Source: Litoditis marina
Taxonomy: Eukaryota > Nematoda > Chromadorea > Rhabditida > Rhabditidae
Direction: 5' to 3'
DNA length: 64,000 bases
Assembly: GCA_964036275.1 (NCBI GenBank)
Contig: OZ038433.1
Coordinates: 14,072,957-14,136,956, forward strand
Program-made: the position numbers and the translations under genes
Shown: one piece after another, positions 43,750-55,200 of the stretch
Layout: every line of letters starts with the position of its first letter
How positions within the stretch are numbered: the first letter of the stretch is position 1
The notes under the pieces: model-generated
What the model was told of the DNA's origin: nothing
The model's database searches: none
Seen by the model: only the letters and a program-made list of their open reading frames with translations

Positions 43750-44000
43750 CTTGTCATCCTCAAGTTTCTTTCTCTTTTCTTCTCTCTCTTCTTTCTTTTC
43801 TGTTTCAATCGTTGAATTTTTAATAATAGTCATCTATTTTTCCATAGAAAAGGTTGTTTTGCTTTTTCCTTCTTTACTGAGCAGTTTTCGCTCTCATTGT
43901 TGGTTTTCCGCGTTGAGCTTTTCTAGTTCTGAATTTTGTCCCGGGCCGGTTGTTAAATTATACACATATAATTGTTGCTTTGATTCAGATGTTATGGTAA

Positions 44001-44006
44001 AATAAA
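44001..44006 (+). terminator. Polyadenylation signal of sars-1
   Basis: AATAAA 252 nt after the TAA stop, followed by a T/G-rich stretch. Confidence 0.7.
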
Positions 44007-46220
44007 AGTTGAAATGTATGTTTGATCAGCTTAGAATCCGTATAACTGGTTTGAAGTGAGATAAATCGAGCATTTTGCGATACACAGTAGTTTCTTTTAA
44101 GATTTAACAGTTTCCGTGTACCTTTCTGAAATTGAGACCATATTTTGTGGTTTTGAATTTCAAGATTAAAGATAACTTTTTATAAATCTAAAATAAATGT
44201 TTACAAGTCTCGTTTTCTTCTCTCATAAAAGTAGGGAGGGCATAGCCTTGTATAGATATTGTGTACAGACGGCGAGAGGGGAGAGAGGGTGCAAACAGAA
44301 GAGACGCAGAGAAACGAGAGAACTGTTCCGACAGTCGGTTGCAGCGTACAGAGACAGCCCCCCCCCCGAACGGCCATTTGGTCAGCAAACCATTTTATCA
44401 GTAAATTTATGAATAGGTTACAAAGTTTACATTGTTTATATGTTTATATTACTGAAACTGATGAATTGTTTGAATGCAATACACATAATTAATAGGTTTT
44501 GTGGCTTTTTTCCTACAAAAAATTGTGAAAAACAAACTATATTGTCACCTTTTCCTGACAAAAGTGTGGTTCACATTGATTTAATCACCAAAGCTGAGAA
44601 TTACTTCAGACATTTCAATGCTTTCGCATCGATTATTCTACAGTTTATAGTAGACTACGAGCAGTGAAGAAAATATCCTTCGATTCTAACTGAAATTTGC
44701 ATTTGTGTGTATAAAATTTATACATGAAGTGCATATTTTATTTTGCGTGACATTTCTGACTGGCTTCTGTGATAGTTTGTTTTCTCTGATAATTTGTTGG
44801 AGAGGGTAAATATTGTATCGTAGACTCCTCTGCTCTGTGCGTTTGCACACTCCAAAGGACATATTTTCAGCACTGAAAGCAATGCCCTCGGGCTAAAATA
44901 TACTTTACATAAGTTTTATTTGTTATATAATGCTTCTTATTTTATTATAATGATCAGATTCCTAGTCAGCTGTGCTCTAAAATTCGATCACTCTATCAAT
45001 AAAAACTATTTAAATTTGTATGTTTTGCGCTTTTGGATAGAAGATACATTGGCAATGATCTATATATTCACGTAATTACGTGTGTAACACGTTTATCTGT
45101 TACTGTGTGAGTAAACGTGCACATTAATGACGTATCTCCACGATTTACATGAACTTTTTATTTAATCATAGTTCATCTTTATTTGTATATCGCTTTTATG
45201 TGTATTGACAATGCGTCTCTTTTGTTTCATCGAAATCGTTCTCGAAAATCGATATTCGCAATTTGTTTTGAAATCCTTTAGATTGCGGCCTCTTACACGT
45301 AATTGAAGCTACTTTAATATGTTAATTCGTGGGGGGGGGGGGGGTATTGGAAAACATTTGGTTTGTGAATAATTCCACAGCGTTTCTTTATATTATTTTC
45401 AAATTTTCGGAAATCCTGCGCTTTCTTAGACTTCAAAAAACCAAGTTTTTTTCTAGGCTTCTAGTCATTTCGTAAATGAGGTACCTTATCCACAAAGTTG
45501 GCTCATCTCAACTTTTTTTTCAAATCTCATGTGAACTGAAAAAGGAATTTCCGTTTTCACGCTTCACGTCGATGAACTCAAACTGGTTACTGTAACGGCA
45601 AGTTTCGCTGTGCGCGTCCGTTATTTTTCTTCTGTGTAAAGGAGATCGTGTGTTGAAACGAATCAATGCCTGGTGTATAATTGGACATCAGCGCACGACC
45701 TTCAACTTCTCGCGAACGGCCTCCTTTAAAGAAAATAGAAACGGGGGGCAAATGGACTTTTCCAGGTTTTGTGGGTAAACAACGTATAAAGGATGAAAGG
45801 AACTTACAAAATTTTTTTAGTAAAAAACATGGAAAGAGTAGTGCAATCAGGTAATCAGGTATTTTTTTCTAGAAAAGAGGTGGAAGGTTGCTAAATGGCG
45901 ATGTTAAAGGAGAACTGTATTGATATTCAAGTTTGTCCAAAAATAGAAACAAGAAAATTTACCAGAAATAACTAGCTCTAGCAGTCTTTGTTGCATAAGG
46001 GAGTGACCGAATATTCGTTGTAGTTTGACACGACGAGATCCAACTACAAACCAAGCGGTCTATGACGAAATATAGCGTATAGGCTCGCCTAGAACCCTAT
46101 AGAAAGAAGTAATTTACAAGAGTGTTCTAGTGAAAACGTGGAAAAAAATATTAGTTATGCAACAAACAGACTGGGAAACTTTTGACTAGTAAACCTGTCT
46201 GATCTGTATAACGCTCTTCT

Positions 46221-46455
46221 TATAGTGCACACCATTCCCACTGATACTCCTACAGTGACCTCACACGCTTTCCGGAGGCTGTTGTGATGCTAAAAACCTA
46301 ATTTATCGAAAATCCTCTCGTACATTCATTGTACCTAAAAACAAGAATGGGGTACGAAAATCGTTCACCTTTACGATTACGACTACGTGAGAAAGACGAC
46401 TCAGAAGTTTCAAAATCCTACTGTATGAGTCTCAATAGGAATGAAAAAGACTATA
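46221..46455. repeat. TATAGTTCACACC-type MITE (family E)
   Basis: TATAGTGCACACCATTCCC to AGGAATGAAAAAGACTATA. Contains GCTTTCCGGAGGCTGTTGTG. Confidence 0.82.
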
Positions 46456-46629
46456 CTTCTAGAGAGAGTTTTCAAACTCTAAGTACCGATTTTGCTTGGA
46501 ACCTTGTCTGAACATCTATTTCGAGACATAAAACCGGTTACTGTAACTGCTCCGATCCGCCCGTATCAAGAGTTTTCTATTTTTGGACAAAGTTGAATAT
46601 CAATACAGTTCTCCTTTAACATCGCCATT

Positions 46630-46864
46630 TACAGTCTTTTCCATTCCTACTGAGACTCCTACAGTAGGATTTCGAAACTTTTAAGCCGTTTTGCTAACTT
46701 ACTTTTGATCGGAGAAGTTGAGGATTTTCGTACCTCGTTCTCCTTCTCAGGTAGAGTAAATATACGAGAGCCTTTTTCATGAACTACATTTACAGCATCA
46801 CAACAGCCTTCGGAAAGTTTGTAAGGTTACTGTAGGAGTCTCAGTAAAAATGGTGTGAACTATA
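46630..46864. repeat. TATAGTTCACACC-type MITE (family E), nested
   Basis: TACAGTCTTTTCCATTCC to AAAATGGTGTGAACTATA, inserted in the right arm of the 1-kb palindrome at a TA. Confidence 0.82.
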
Positions 46865-46986
46865 GGAACCTTCCACCTTTTTTCTAGGAAAAAAAGTTAT
46901 ATTATAGAAATCTGTGCAAAACAATGCTGTTTTCTACTTTCCAACCATTTCTGGTTTCTGCCAGTTATTTCTTTCAAGATCCTATT

Positions 46987-47186
46987 TATAGTGCGTGCCG
47001 AATTTATAAAATAGCCGCCTCATGTGAGACTCGAACAGGGTTCAAAAGTTTTGGAGGCGAGAACGCTAACCACTATACCAACTGGGGTTATTCCATGGGC
47101 GTGAACGAATCTAATATATGTGTTCTTACACAGCGCAAAGTGAGATATACAGTATACCCTCGCCTTTCTGTAAGCGACGACTATAT
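46987..47186. repeat. TA-ended element with tRNA-like segment (family I)
   Basis: TATAGTGCGTGCCGAATTTA to GTAAGCGACGACTATA, about 200 bp. The minus strand holds TATAGTGGTTAGCGTTC and a B-box-like segment. Confidence 0.68.
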
Positions 47187-47353
47187 TCCACTCCAAAACC
47201 GGCGAATTATCACGTGCGCAAATCATGATTATTGATTTTATCTCAAAGTCAGCCGATCGATAATCATTACCTTCGACATATTTACGACTGCAAATGAAAC
47301 GCAAGGTTATAGTCATTTCAATTTATACACGAAATAGTACGGTATTAATATTA

Positions 47354-47476
47354 TTAAAGTAGAACAATTATGTGGACCAATCCCGTGTCAACGGTCCTTT
47401 AAACTGCAATTGAAAAATATATTGCGGTTTAAAGGACTGAACCGTTGCGATTGGACCGCATAATCGTCCTTCTTTA
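47354..47476. repeat. AAGGACG-type TA MITE (family B)
   Basis: TTAAAGTAGAACAATTATG to CATAATCGTCCTTCTTTAA. Confidence 0.85.
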
Positions 47477-47629
47477 AACTGCTAGTGAATTTTCTATTCG
47501 AAGAACTACAATTTTTCAATCCGATTCCGCACTACCATATTATATTATAAAACGAACGTGAGAGTTTAAACGTAATTAAAGCTGTACCGTAGTAGTTAGG
47601 CTGAAAATGACGAAACCTTACCCTGAATG

Positions 47630-47866
47630 TATAGTTTGTTCCACCCACTTATAACCCTCTACAGTAATCTGCTACCTCTTCCAGGTCAAAGTTTGGTATA
47701 TTATCGTGTTCAGAACTCCTCAAAATGTTCATAGTGTGTTCTGCATGTCTACTACTAGAAATTCTGAGAATTTGAAACCAAAGTAATGACTTTTTCATTA
47801 GAAATCACCCCCTTGAATAGTTGACGGATTACTGTAGGAGTACATCGATTGGTGAAACAGACTATA
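47630..47866. repeat. TATAGTTYGTTCC-type MITE (family D)
   Basis: TATAGTTTGTTCCACCCAC to CGATTGGTGAAACAGACTATA. Confidence 0.88.
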
Positions 47867-48444
47867 TGCAAGTATACGTTTCTAATAATTTCCACCGATA
47901 CATCGGATGTGTACTGTGTATCTCACTTTCTTCTGTGACTGTGTTTATAGTTTATCATAGTTTTTCAATTGTTATGTTTGACATTTTCCATCTCACGTGT
48001 CGTTGGTGACACATGCAAAGTTGTAGTTGTGCCCATTAATAAGTTTTAGTTTTATGGTTTCTATAGTTTTCAGTTGTTAGTAATTCGAATGGTTTTGTTT
48101 AGTGAACATACACAGTGCAATAACCCACGCGCGAATGATGAATTTTCGTACAATTCTCTATTTGCTAATGTTCTGATGATTATTGAATTTGGGTTGTATT
48201 ACAGTAGAAAATGAAAGGTCGACGGACTTGCAGTTTTCCGTGAAAATACAGACCGAAAATAGCTGTTTGTTTATTCTGCTGTGTAAATAATACACCGTGA
48301 ATTCAGCCTGGAATGAATTAGCTGCGGCCGCATTTTTTTCTTCCCGTAGATTACAAGCTAAGGTTTGACATCTTCTGTGTCTTCAATTTTGACATCTTCT
48401 GTGTCTAGAAAAATCTTATGTGTGTGCAGTTTGCTCCTTCTGCA

Positions 48445-48605
48445 TACGGGTGTGTATCTAAGTTCTGCTGTGTATCTAAGTTCTGCTGTGTTTCTAAGTT
48501 CTGCTGTGTTTCTAAGTTCTGCTGTGTTTCTAAGTTTTGCTGTGTTTCTTAGTTCTGCTGTGTTTCTGAGTTATGCTGTGTTTCTCAGTTCTGCTGTGTT
48601 GTACT
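48445..48605 (+). repeat. 18-bp minisatellite
   Basis: About nine copies of TTTCTAAGTTCTGCTGTG with single-base variants. The open frame through it (repeating LSSAVF) is a product of the 18-bp period. The unit matches the core of family C (TTTCTGAGTTCTGCTGTG). Confidence 0.9.
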
Positions 48606-49534
48606 CAATAATAATAGTTCGGTATCCATGTAGAATTACATGAACAACAATGAAATCAAGAATACAAACGTAATGAATGGATTTTAACAAAACCAATACT
48701 TACAACAACCATTTTGCAACAACCATTTCGCACGGGACTTTCGAATCATTTTGCGCTTATTTTGTATCCAAACTTTTGAACTCATTTACGATTCCAATAA
48801 ACTATTCAATCCTATTTTATTCTATTTTTTTGTTCGAATGAACGCCATAGACTATGTTTACTTTTCCACCTTCTGACCTAAAGTGAAGTGGTTTCTTGGG
48901 TGAAATGTGATCCGTTTGAGATTTGTTTGATTAACACCCACTTGCGCTGAAAATTCGACACTTTTCTCAACTGGTAGAAAATTAGGTTTTTCGTTGAGTG
49001 GTTTGTTAGAGACTTGAGATATAGTGCAATCTGCTGGAGCAAAACTTCACAAACGAAAATTATTTCTCTACGTCTCTCGCTACTTCACACTCTCTAAGTA
49101 GAGATATTTCGAAAGCACAAAATTCAGTTTATCACAGCTGTCACGAATTATTAACGTAGTCGAAATGAATGTGTTTTCAGCAATAGTGTAATCTTTTTTG
49201 CAACTGAAGTACCTTTTTCATATCTTCTGAAATTTCACATGAACGTGTTAAATTATCGGTGCGTTTTAGATTGAAATCGAAGTCAAAACTCACTTTTTGT
49301 TAGGTCGCTTTGACCATATCAGACTTTGAACTAGTATAATTTCGAACTCGACTAGTTCTGACATTGAAAAAAGTTTATTTCCTCCCTATCTTCGACTTTT
49401 ATTCTATTTTCTCTGATAGTAGTGTCCCACGATCCATAACACTTTCTGATTACGTTCTCATTGTGAATCACGAACCCTGAAAGTGAAAGCCATCATGTAT
49501 AGTCCTCGTCAGTGTTATGTGTAGGCACTTCAGG

Positions 49535-49713
49535 CGGCGTAGCGATCCCTCAAAAATCTCATGAGATACCTCATGAGCAATTCGTATGAACTTCTCATGA
49601 GATTCTATTGATTGCTATGCTACAACATTGACAGTTAACAAGTAGCTCATGAGGTATCTCATGAGAAACTCATATGAACTTCTCATGAGATTGGAGGGAT
49701 CGCTACGCCGTCA
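49535..49713. repeat. Hairpin element with GGCGTAGCGATCCC ends
   Basis: GGCGTAGCGATCCCTC at 49537 pairs with GAGGGATCGCTACGCC at about 49690. The interior repeats ATCTCATGAGATACCTCATG in both directions. Confidence 0.75.
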
Positions 49714-49826
49714 GGTTCATATATATTGGAAAATCGATTATTTTTCACATACTTTTCCAGTCATGTCTCTTTCGAGTTTAAAAAAAAATTAATTCCTACT
49801 TTAGCACTTCCCATTCTGCGTCTCTG

Positions 49827-49834
49827 TATCTCTC

Positions 49835-49894
<60 letters not shown>

Positions 49895-49959
49895 CTCTCT
49901 CTCTTCTCTCTCTCTCTCATCTCTCTCTCTCCTCTCTCTCATCTCTCTCTCTCCTCTCT

Positions 49960-50042
<83 letters not shown>
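49827..50042. repeat. CT microsatellite
   Basis: (CT)n of about 215 bp with TCTCATCT and CTCCTCT interruptions. Confidence 0.97.
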
Positions 50043-50046
<4 letters not shown>

Positions 50047-50800
50047 ACACTATCTCACAGTCTTTCTACTATTTTCTAAGGAAACACTTAATTTCCGGAT
50101 TTTCCTCCCAATTGCTCTGTTTTTCCGATAATTATAATTTAGGGATCCAACTTTAAGATTTTTCATACTGTCAGAGTTCACGGATAAATAAAAAAAAATT
50201 GAAACAGATTATGGTCTTGAAAAAGTTTTATGGTTTCAAGAGTTTCTAATGTAGTGTTTTAATTCCGTTTTCTCATTGAAAATCGATTGCTTCGCGAAAG
50301 TTCATTCGAACGCGAAGATTTATTCATAGAATCGAAACAACTTGCCATGTGTTGAATGTTTATAAAAGGAAAGCTTTGCGCCAAATTGAAACAATTTACG
50401 TGTATGTAAAATTTTCATAAACTGATACATATTCTGATATAAAGTATGAAATTTCGATAAATTCAGCAATATTTATAATTATCCGGTCTTTCCTGACCTC
50501 TCGTAGTTCATTAGGCTTTTCTTTGATTTTGCGAGAACCGGTTTGCGATGGTCAGATTTTCGTCCATTCTCTCATACAACATGTTCGACACGCAGAGATG
50601 ATTTTAAATTAGTGTCAATTTAGGTTACACTTTAATTCATTATTAGTTGTATTATTATAATGATTTCTCTGTTTTTCCTACTTTTTCCAACTTGAGCGTG
50701 TTCGATTTGTTTACATTAGAATCATGCTTCTAAGTTAGTGTCGAACTATGATGAACTTCCTTATGTTATCAATTGTCTCATTATTGCAAGAAGATGTTAT

Positions 50801-51153
50801 TATAGCCAAATTTGCCAAATTTATAAGTTTCTGACTCTCGCCGGAATCGAACCTGCGAGCAATTGATTCGTATCGAGGCGCTTACCGCTGCGCTATTAGA
50901 GCACATAGGGGGCAAACTTTGGAATCTGCTCAGACAATTCCCAGCCAATTGGCCAGCCACTTTTTTATTGGCTGAGCGAGAGAGTGTGCAGGTCAGAGAA
51001 ACCCAGATGTCTGCGGCCTCATTGACCTGCACACTCTCTCGCTTCTGTAGCTGGCCAATCGAGGAAAACTGGCGCCAATCGTTCTGAGTGTGCGTACACA
51101 GCGGAAAGTGAGATATACAGTACTCTCGAGCCTTTCAGTTGGCAACCACTATA
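50801..51153. repeat. TA-ended element with tRNA-like segment (family I), interrupted by family J
   Basis: TATAGCCAAATTTGCC, CCGGAATCGAACCTGCGAG and CGCTTACCGCTGCGCTA precede the insertion at 50929. The 3' part TGTGCGTACACAGCGGAAAG to AACCACTATA resumes at 51089. Confidence 0.72.
50929..51088. repeat. 160-bp CTCAG palindromic MITE (family J), nested
   Basis: CTCAGACAATTCCCAGCC to GGCGCCAATCGTTCTGAG. Same length as 14289-14448, with few differences, which suggests recent spread. Confidence 0.85.
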
Positions 51154-51871
51154 TCAGGGTTTTTATCTTTTCGCCAAATAAACGTATTCGACACGCTCCC
51201 ATGCTTCTGAACCAGTGTCAAATTAGAATAATTTTTAAGGAAAATTATTTGTTGTAATATCATTTATCTTCAATGAGAAGAGGATTTTATGTTTCCATGT
51301 TTTTTATACCTTTCTCAAGCCGAGAATAGAATTGAAACCAACTTTTCCAACGAATATCAAGCAGGCTGAACGGTCACAGCGTATTGTCTAGTACTCTTGC
51401 ATATTGTTCGTTTTTTTAATAACATTCAAGTTAGCTTAGTTGTAATGCTTTTTGCATCATACACCGAAAACCCAGTCCAGACCTTTCAATAATTTTCAAG
51501 GGATTACTCATGTTTTGATTTCCACCTTTTCACTTCGCATGGAACTACGTTCAACAGACTGAATTCATTCTCATAATTTTAGTTCTAAAGTTTACTTGGA
51601 ACTTGTCGATGCAGAATTGAGAGCGAAAATTACGACCGGAGAAGAAAAAAATCAATATTTAAACTTTTTATAGATAAAATGAATAGTGCGAGCAAAATTA
51701 ACTACGTTATGACTTTCCCAGTCGATCTTTTCGTATTTTGGTTCAACAGATTTTCGATGACGATTTTCTGTTTGTTCAGAAATCTGTACAAACATGTTTT
51801 GGCTGCACTGAACGGCGAACCCAACGTATTTCGCGTTTCAATTAACATCTCCCAAAACCTACTACCAATTC

Positions 51872-52005
51872 TATACTAGAAGTATATTGAATAGTCACGT
51901 AAAGTAAGCATTCTAATGAGGCATCGTGCACTTTGTCCTTGCACGTTTCTGAGTTCTGCTGTGTTCAACATCTTTCACGTGACTGTGCAATTGACTAACA
52001 GTATA
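51872..52005 (+). repeat. TATACT-type MITE (family C)
   Basis: TATACTAGAAGTATATTGAA ... GCAATTGACTAACAGTATA. Confidence 0.82.
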
Positions 52006-52268
52006 TTTCGCGTTCAATTAACATCTCTCGGAAACTATTAACACTTCTAATGCAATAAACGTGATTTTATTCGGATTGTAGTAATTATTCCAAACAGTAT
52101 AATCCTTGTTTTGTACTTTGTAAATGCTCGTATTTTCTTGTGTTTTTTTCAATAGATTATCTAGAATTTTTCATACTTTCGTAACACACCAGAACGTTCC
52201 ATACACTTTTTGAATTGAACATTGATGTTTATCCGCGAATCGATTTTTTTTTTCAATACACGAAATTT

Positions 52269-52270
52269 AG
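52269..52270 (+). promoter_or_regulatory. Probable SL trans-splice acceptor of the PDZ-scaffold gene
   Basis: ACGAAATTTAG precedes the ATG by 18 nt. No earlier exon is required. Confidence 0.45.
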
Positions 52271-52288
52271 GGCTTTGGAGAGGAGTAG

Positions 52289-55200
52289 ATGTTGGAAACC
52301 GTGAAGAATGGTACCAATTTCTCAGAGGACGAGGAGGCGGGTCCTTCCAGGCCACCCACGGTGAGAAAGGGGGCGGAGCTTAGTTTGTGAAGAATTTCTC
52401 ATAAAAAAGGGGGAGGGGTTATCGATTCAAAATATTGAACAGAGCCGAAAATCTATGAAAAAGAAGAGAGAACGCTTATTTTCAGTAGAAATTGATTTGA
52501 AAATTGTTCGGGGTATATCTGAGAGTCTGCGGTTTTGGTTGAACACAATTTGTCTATGAAGAACCAGGAACAGTTCAACATTTTTTATGTAACCCTGTTT
52601 CATTTTATTCTTTCTATTTTGTAATAATCTAATTTTTCAGTCAGAAAACAACGATATCGCTGAATTGGAAGATGAAATTCGCGAGCTGGAGAGACAATTG
52701 AAAAACGAGAGAGAAGAGAGAAAGAGAGCACAGCTGGAGGCGCAGGTGAGAGACAATTGAAAAACGAGAGAGAAGAGAGAAAGAGAGCACAGCTGGAGGC
52801 GCAGGTGAGAGACAATTGAAAAACGAGAGAGAAGAGAGAAAGAGAGCACAGCTGGAGGCGCAGGTGAGAGACAATTGAAAAACGAGAGAGAAGAGAGAAA
52901 GAGAGCACAGCTGGAGGCCCAGGTGAGAGACAATTGAAAAACGAGAGAGAAGAGAGAAAGAGAGCACAGCTAGAGGCCCAGGTAAAATTCTAATGAAATG
53001 AGATTTCATGAAGACTACTTCTTCCCACTTCTTGATCATCGATTTGTCAATTTTCTTGAAAAAAATCTCGGAGCAGGGTTTTCGCAAATCGGAAACACCG
53101 AATTCTTAGAGAAAGCCTCGCTCAAAAAACGGACGATTATGTGGTCCAATCGCAACGCTTCAGTCCTTTAAACTGCAATACATTTTTCAATTTCAGTTTA
53201 AAGGACCGTTGACACGAGATCGGTCCACATAGTCGTCCTTCTATAAATTGAAGCTTAGTGAAAACAAGAAAGTTGGTTGGTACCGACCAATTGAGCCTGA
53301 GTTCTTTATATTATTGTTAACCTTGAGTTTTTGGGGCTCAATATCCTGCAATGCAAATCCCCCATGGTCCGAAATATCACAACTAGTTATTACAGAAATT
53401 AATATCACAACTGGAAAGAGTTGTTATACAAGTTCGAATAGTTACCCCGTTGGTAATATATTCTCATACTTTGGAACAACGAACAAAACACTGTGATACA
53501 AAGAGATTCATATACAAAACAAGATTAAAAAGAACATGAAATAAAGTCGTCGAATACAGTATGTCGTCACATACTGTGCTGTGTCGTCCCGTGGCTCTGT
53601 CATCTTCTTATCTGTTGTACCGATGGCGCTCCTCCTTCCGAGTCGATCGTATAAACTATACGAATGAGAAAACTCTACCTGTAGAAAGTCCTAATGCCTA
53701 AAATCATGATGATCATGTAATGATAATCATGACATTATTGTAATAATAAAATGAATTCATAAATTTAATTTCAGGAAGAGTTGGACCGAGAGGTCCGGTC
53801 AACCGAGGAAAAATGGATGGAGCGAGCGCGACAGGCCATGCAGGTATAGTTCACAGCATTCCTACTGAGACTCCTACAGTAACCTTACAAACTTTCCGAA
53901 GGCTGTTGTGAAGCTGAATGTGGCGTTCATAGAAAACGCTCTCGTATATTTACTCTACTTGAAAAGGAGAAGGAGGTACGAAAATCCTGAACTTCTCCGA
54001 TCAAAAGTAAGTGAGCAAAACGGCTTGGAGTTTTCCAAATCCTACTGTAGGATTCTCAGTAGGAATGGAAAAAGACTAGATCCAACGAAAGCAAGAGTGA
54101 CGAGTTATAGAAAAGTTCTCGTTCCATTGAAGACTGATAACTTTCCGTTCATATTTCTTTCTTCATTATTGAACCGCATGAATTTGTTTAGAAACTCCGT
54201 TCAGCAATAGTATAACTTGTGAATTGTGAATAGAAAAATGTCTTCTTGTCAGCTGCCTAGTTATGTGAAGCGTGTGAAACATCATAGAGCTTGGAAACCA
54301 ATATAAAGTCCGCAAACGCCAAAAATTCTCACGTTTCACGTGATTTTCCATTTACTAGTGAATTTACCAGGAACGTGACGAGTTGTCTAATCGAACCCAG
54401 CAAATGGAGGAACAATTAGAAGTCATTCGGGTGGACGTCAACCGGTTCGTTTTTTCTGTGGATTTCATTCTTTACAGCTGAAGATCTGTTCAAAAAGTGT
54501 GAACACGTGATAACGTGAAGAGTTCAAAAAATGACTGATCTGTGAGTTCTGGTGGAAATGAGAGAAAAGACAACCGTAAAAAGTCTTTACTTCATTTTTA
54601 ACACATATAGATGTTTCACATCTGAAATTTTCTTTACCAAACTTGTGTAAAAGTGGAATATTTCGAGATTTGTTTTAAATCTCTTTTTTCAGCGCCGTTG
54701 CCTATCGATTAGAGATGGAGGAATCTAGAAATCGAATAAAGAATCAGTTGGACAATGTGCAAAGAGACTATGAAGAAACTATGCACGAGAGGAGTAGTGG
54801 TACAGTGATTATATAATATTAGTTGTTTTTATTAAAGTTTTAAATCATTCATAAGTTTTCATAGATTTCTCTATTCAGAAGTGTGTGTAGAGGTACGTTT
54901 TTTTCCCGTTCACACACAAACATTCTGTGCCAAACGAGACTAGGCGTACTGTGTATGAAAGTTTCTGCTGTGTCACCTTGCCTTGTGGTTTCTACTTGTT
55001 CACAGATATAACCTGACTTTTGGGTTAGCTTCTATCTAACCAGACAGATATTTCAGCGTGACAACACTATATAAGCCCCGTCCAAGTAAAAAGTCCACGC
55101 CGTGGTCATTTCTAGAGCAGTTTCTGACCATTGTCATTAGTGATCCGGATAAAATGAGAGAGAGAACGCATCCGACCAGATTATCGAAAGCTGGTCAACG

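Larger units (their letters stand above)
45861..46896. repeat. ~1-kb palindromic element with nested MITEs
   Basis: Left arm at about 45868-45950 (GGTGGAAGGTTGCTAAATGG, GGAGAACTGTATTGATATTC) returns as reverse complement at 46560-46632 and, after an interruption, at 46865-46890. The interruption is a family E MITE (46630-46864). Another family E copy lies in the spacer at 46221-46455. Confidence 0.75.
44007..52270. other. Intergenic interval between sars-1 and the PDZ-scaffold gene
   Basis: About 8.3 kb between convergent-free same-strand genes, with no exon that resembles a known protein. It contains a G14 tract (45331-45344), a 1-kb palindrome with nested MITEs (45861-46896), family I, B and D elements, an 18-bp minisatellite, a ATCTCATGAG hairpin (49535-49713), a CT microsatellite, a family I element split by family J, and one family C copy. 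Stretches 44100-45300 and 51160-51870 show nothing I can name. The PDZ-gene promoter should lie near the high end. Confidence 0.65.

Noticed and set aside
45900..46900. Coding exon between sars-1 and the PDZ gene (60-codon frame near 46329)
   Set aside because: It lies in a family E MITE; the same peptide-like frame appears in the copy at 53900-54190.
48365..48643. 92-codon frame of repeating LSSAVF
   Set aside because: Follows from an 18-bp period, no splice or start context, and the unit derives from a MITE core.
49726..50079. 117-codon frame over the CT repeat
   Set aside because: Same repeat artefact.
52600..53087. Minus-strand frames over the 59-bp array
   Set aside because: Antisense shadow of the repeated exon end.
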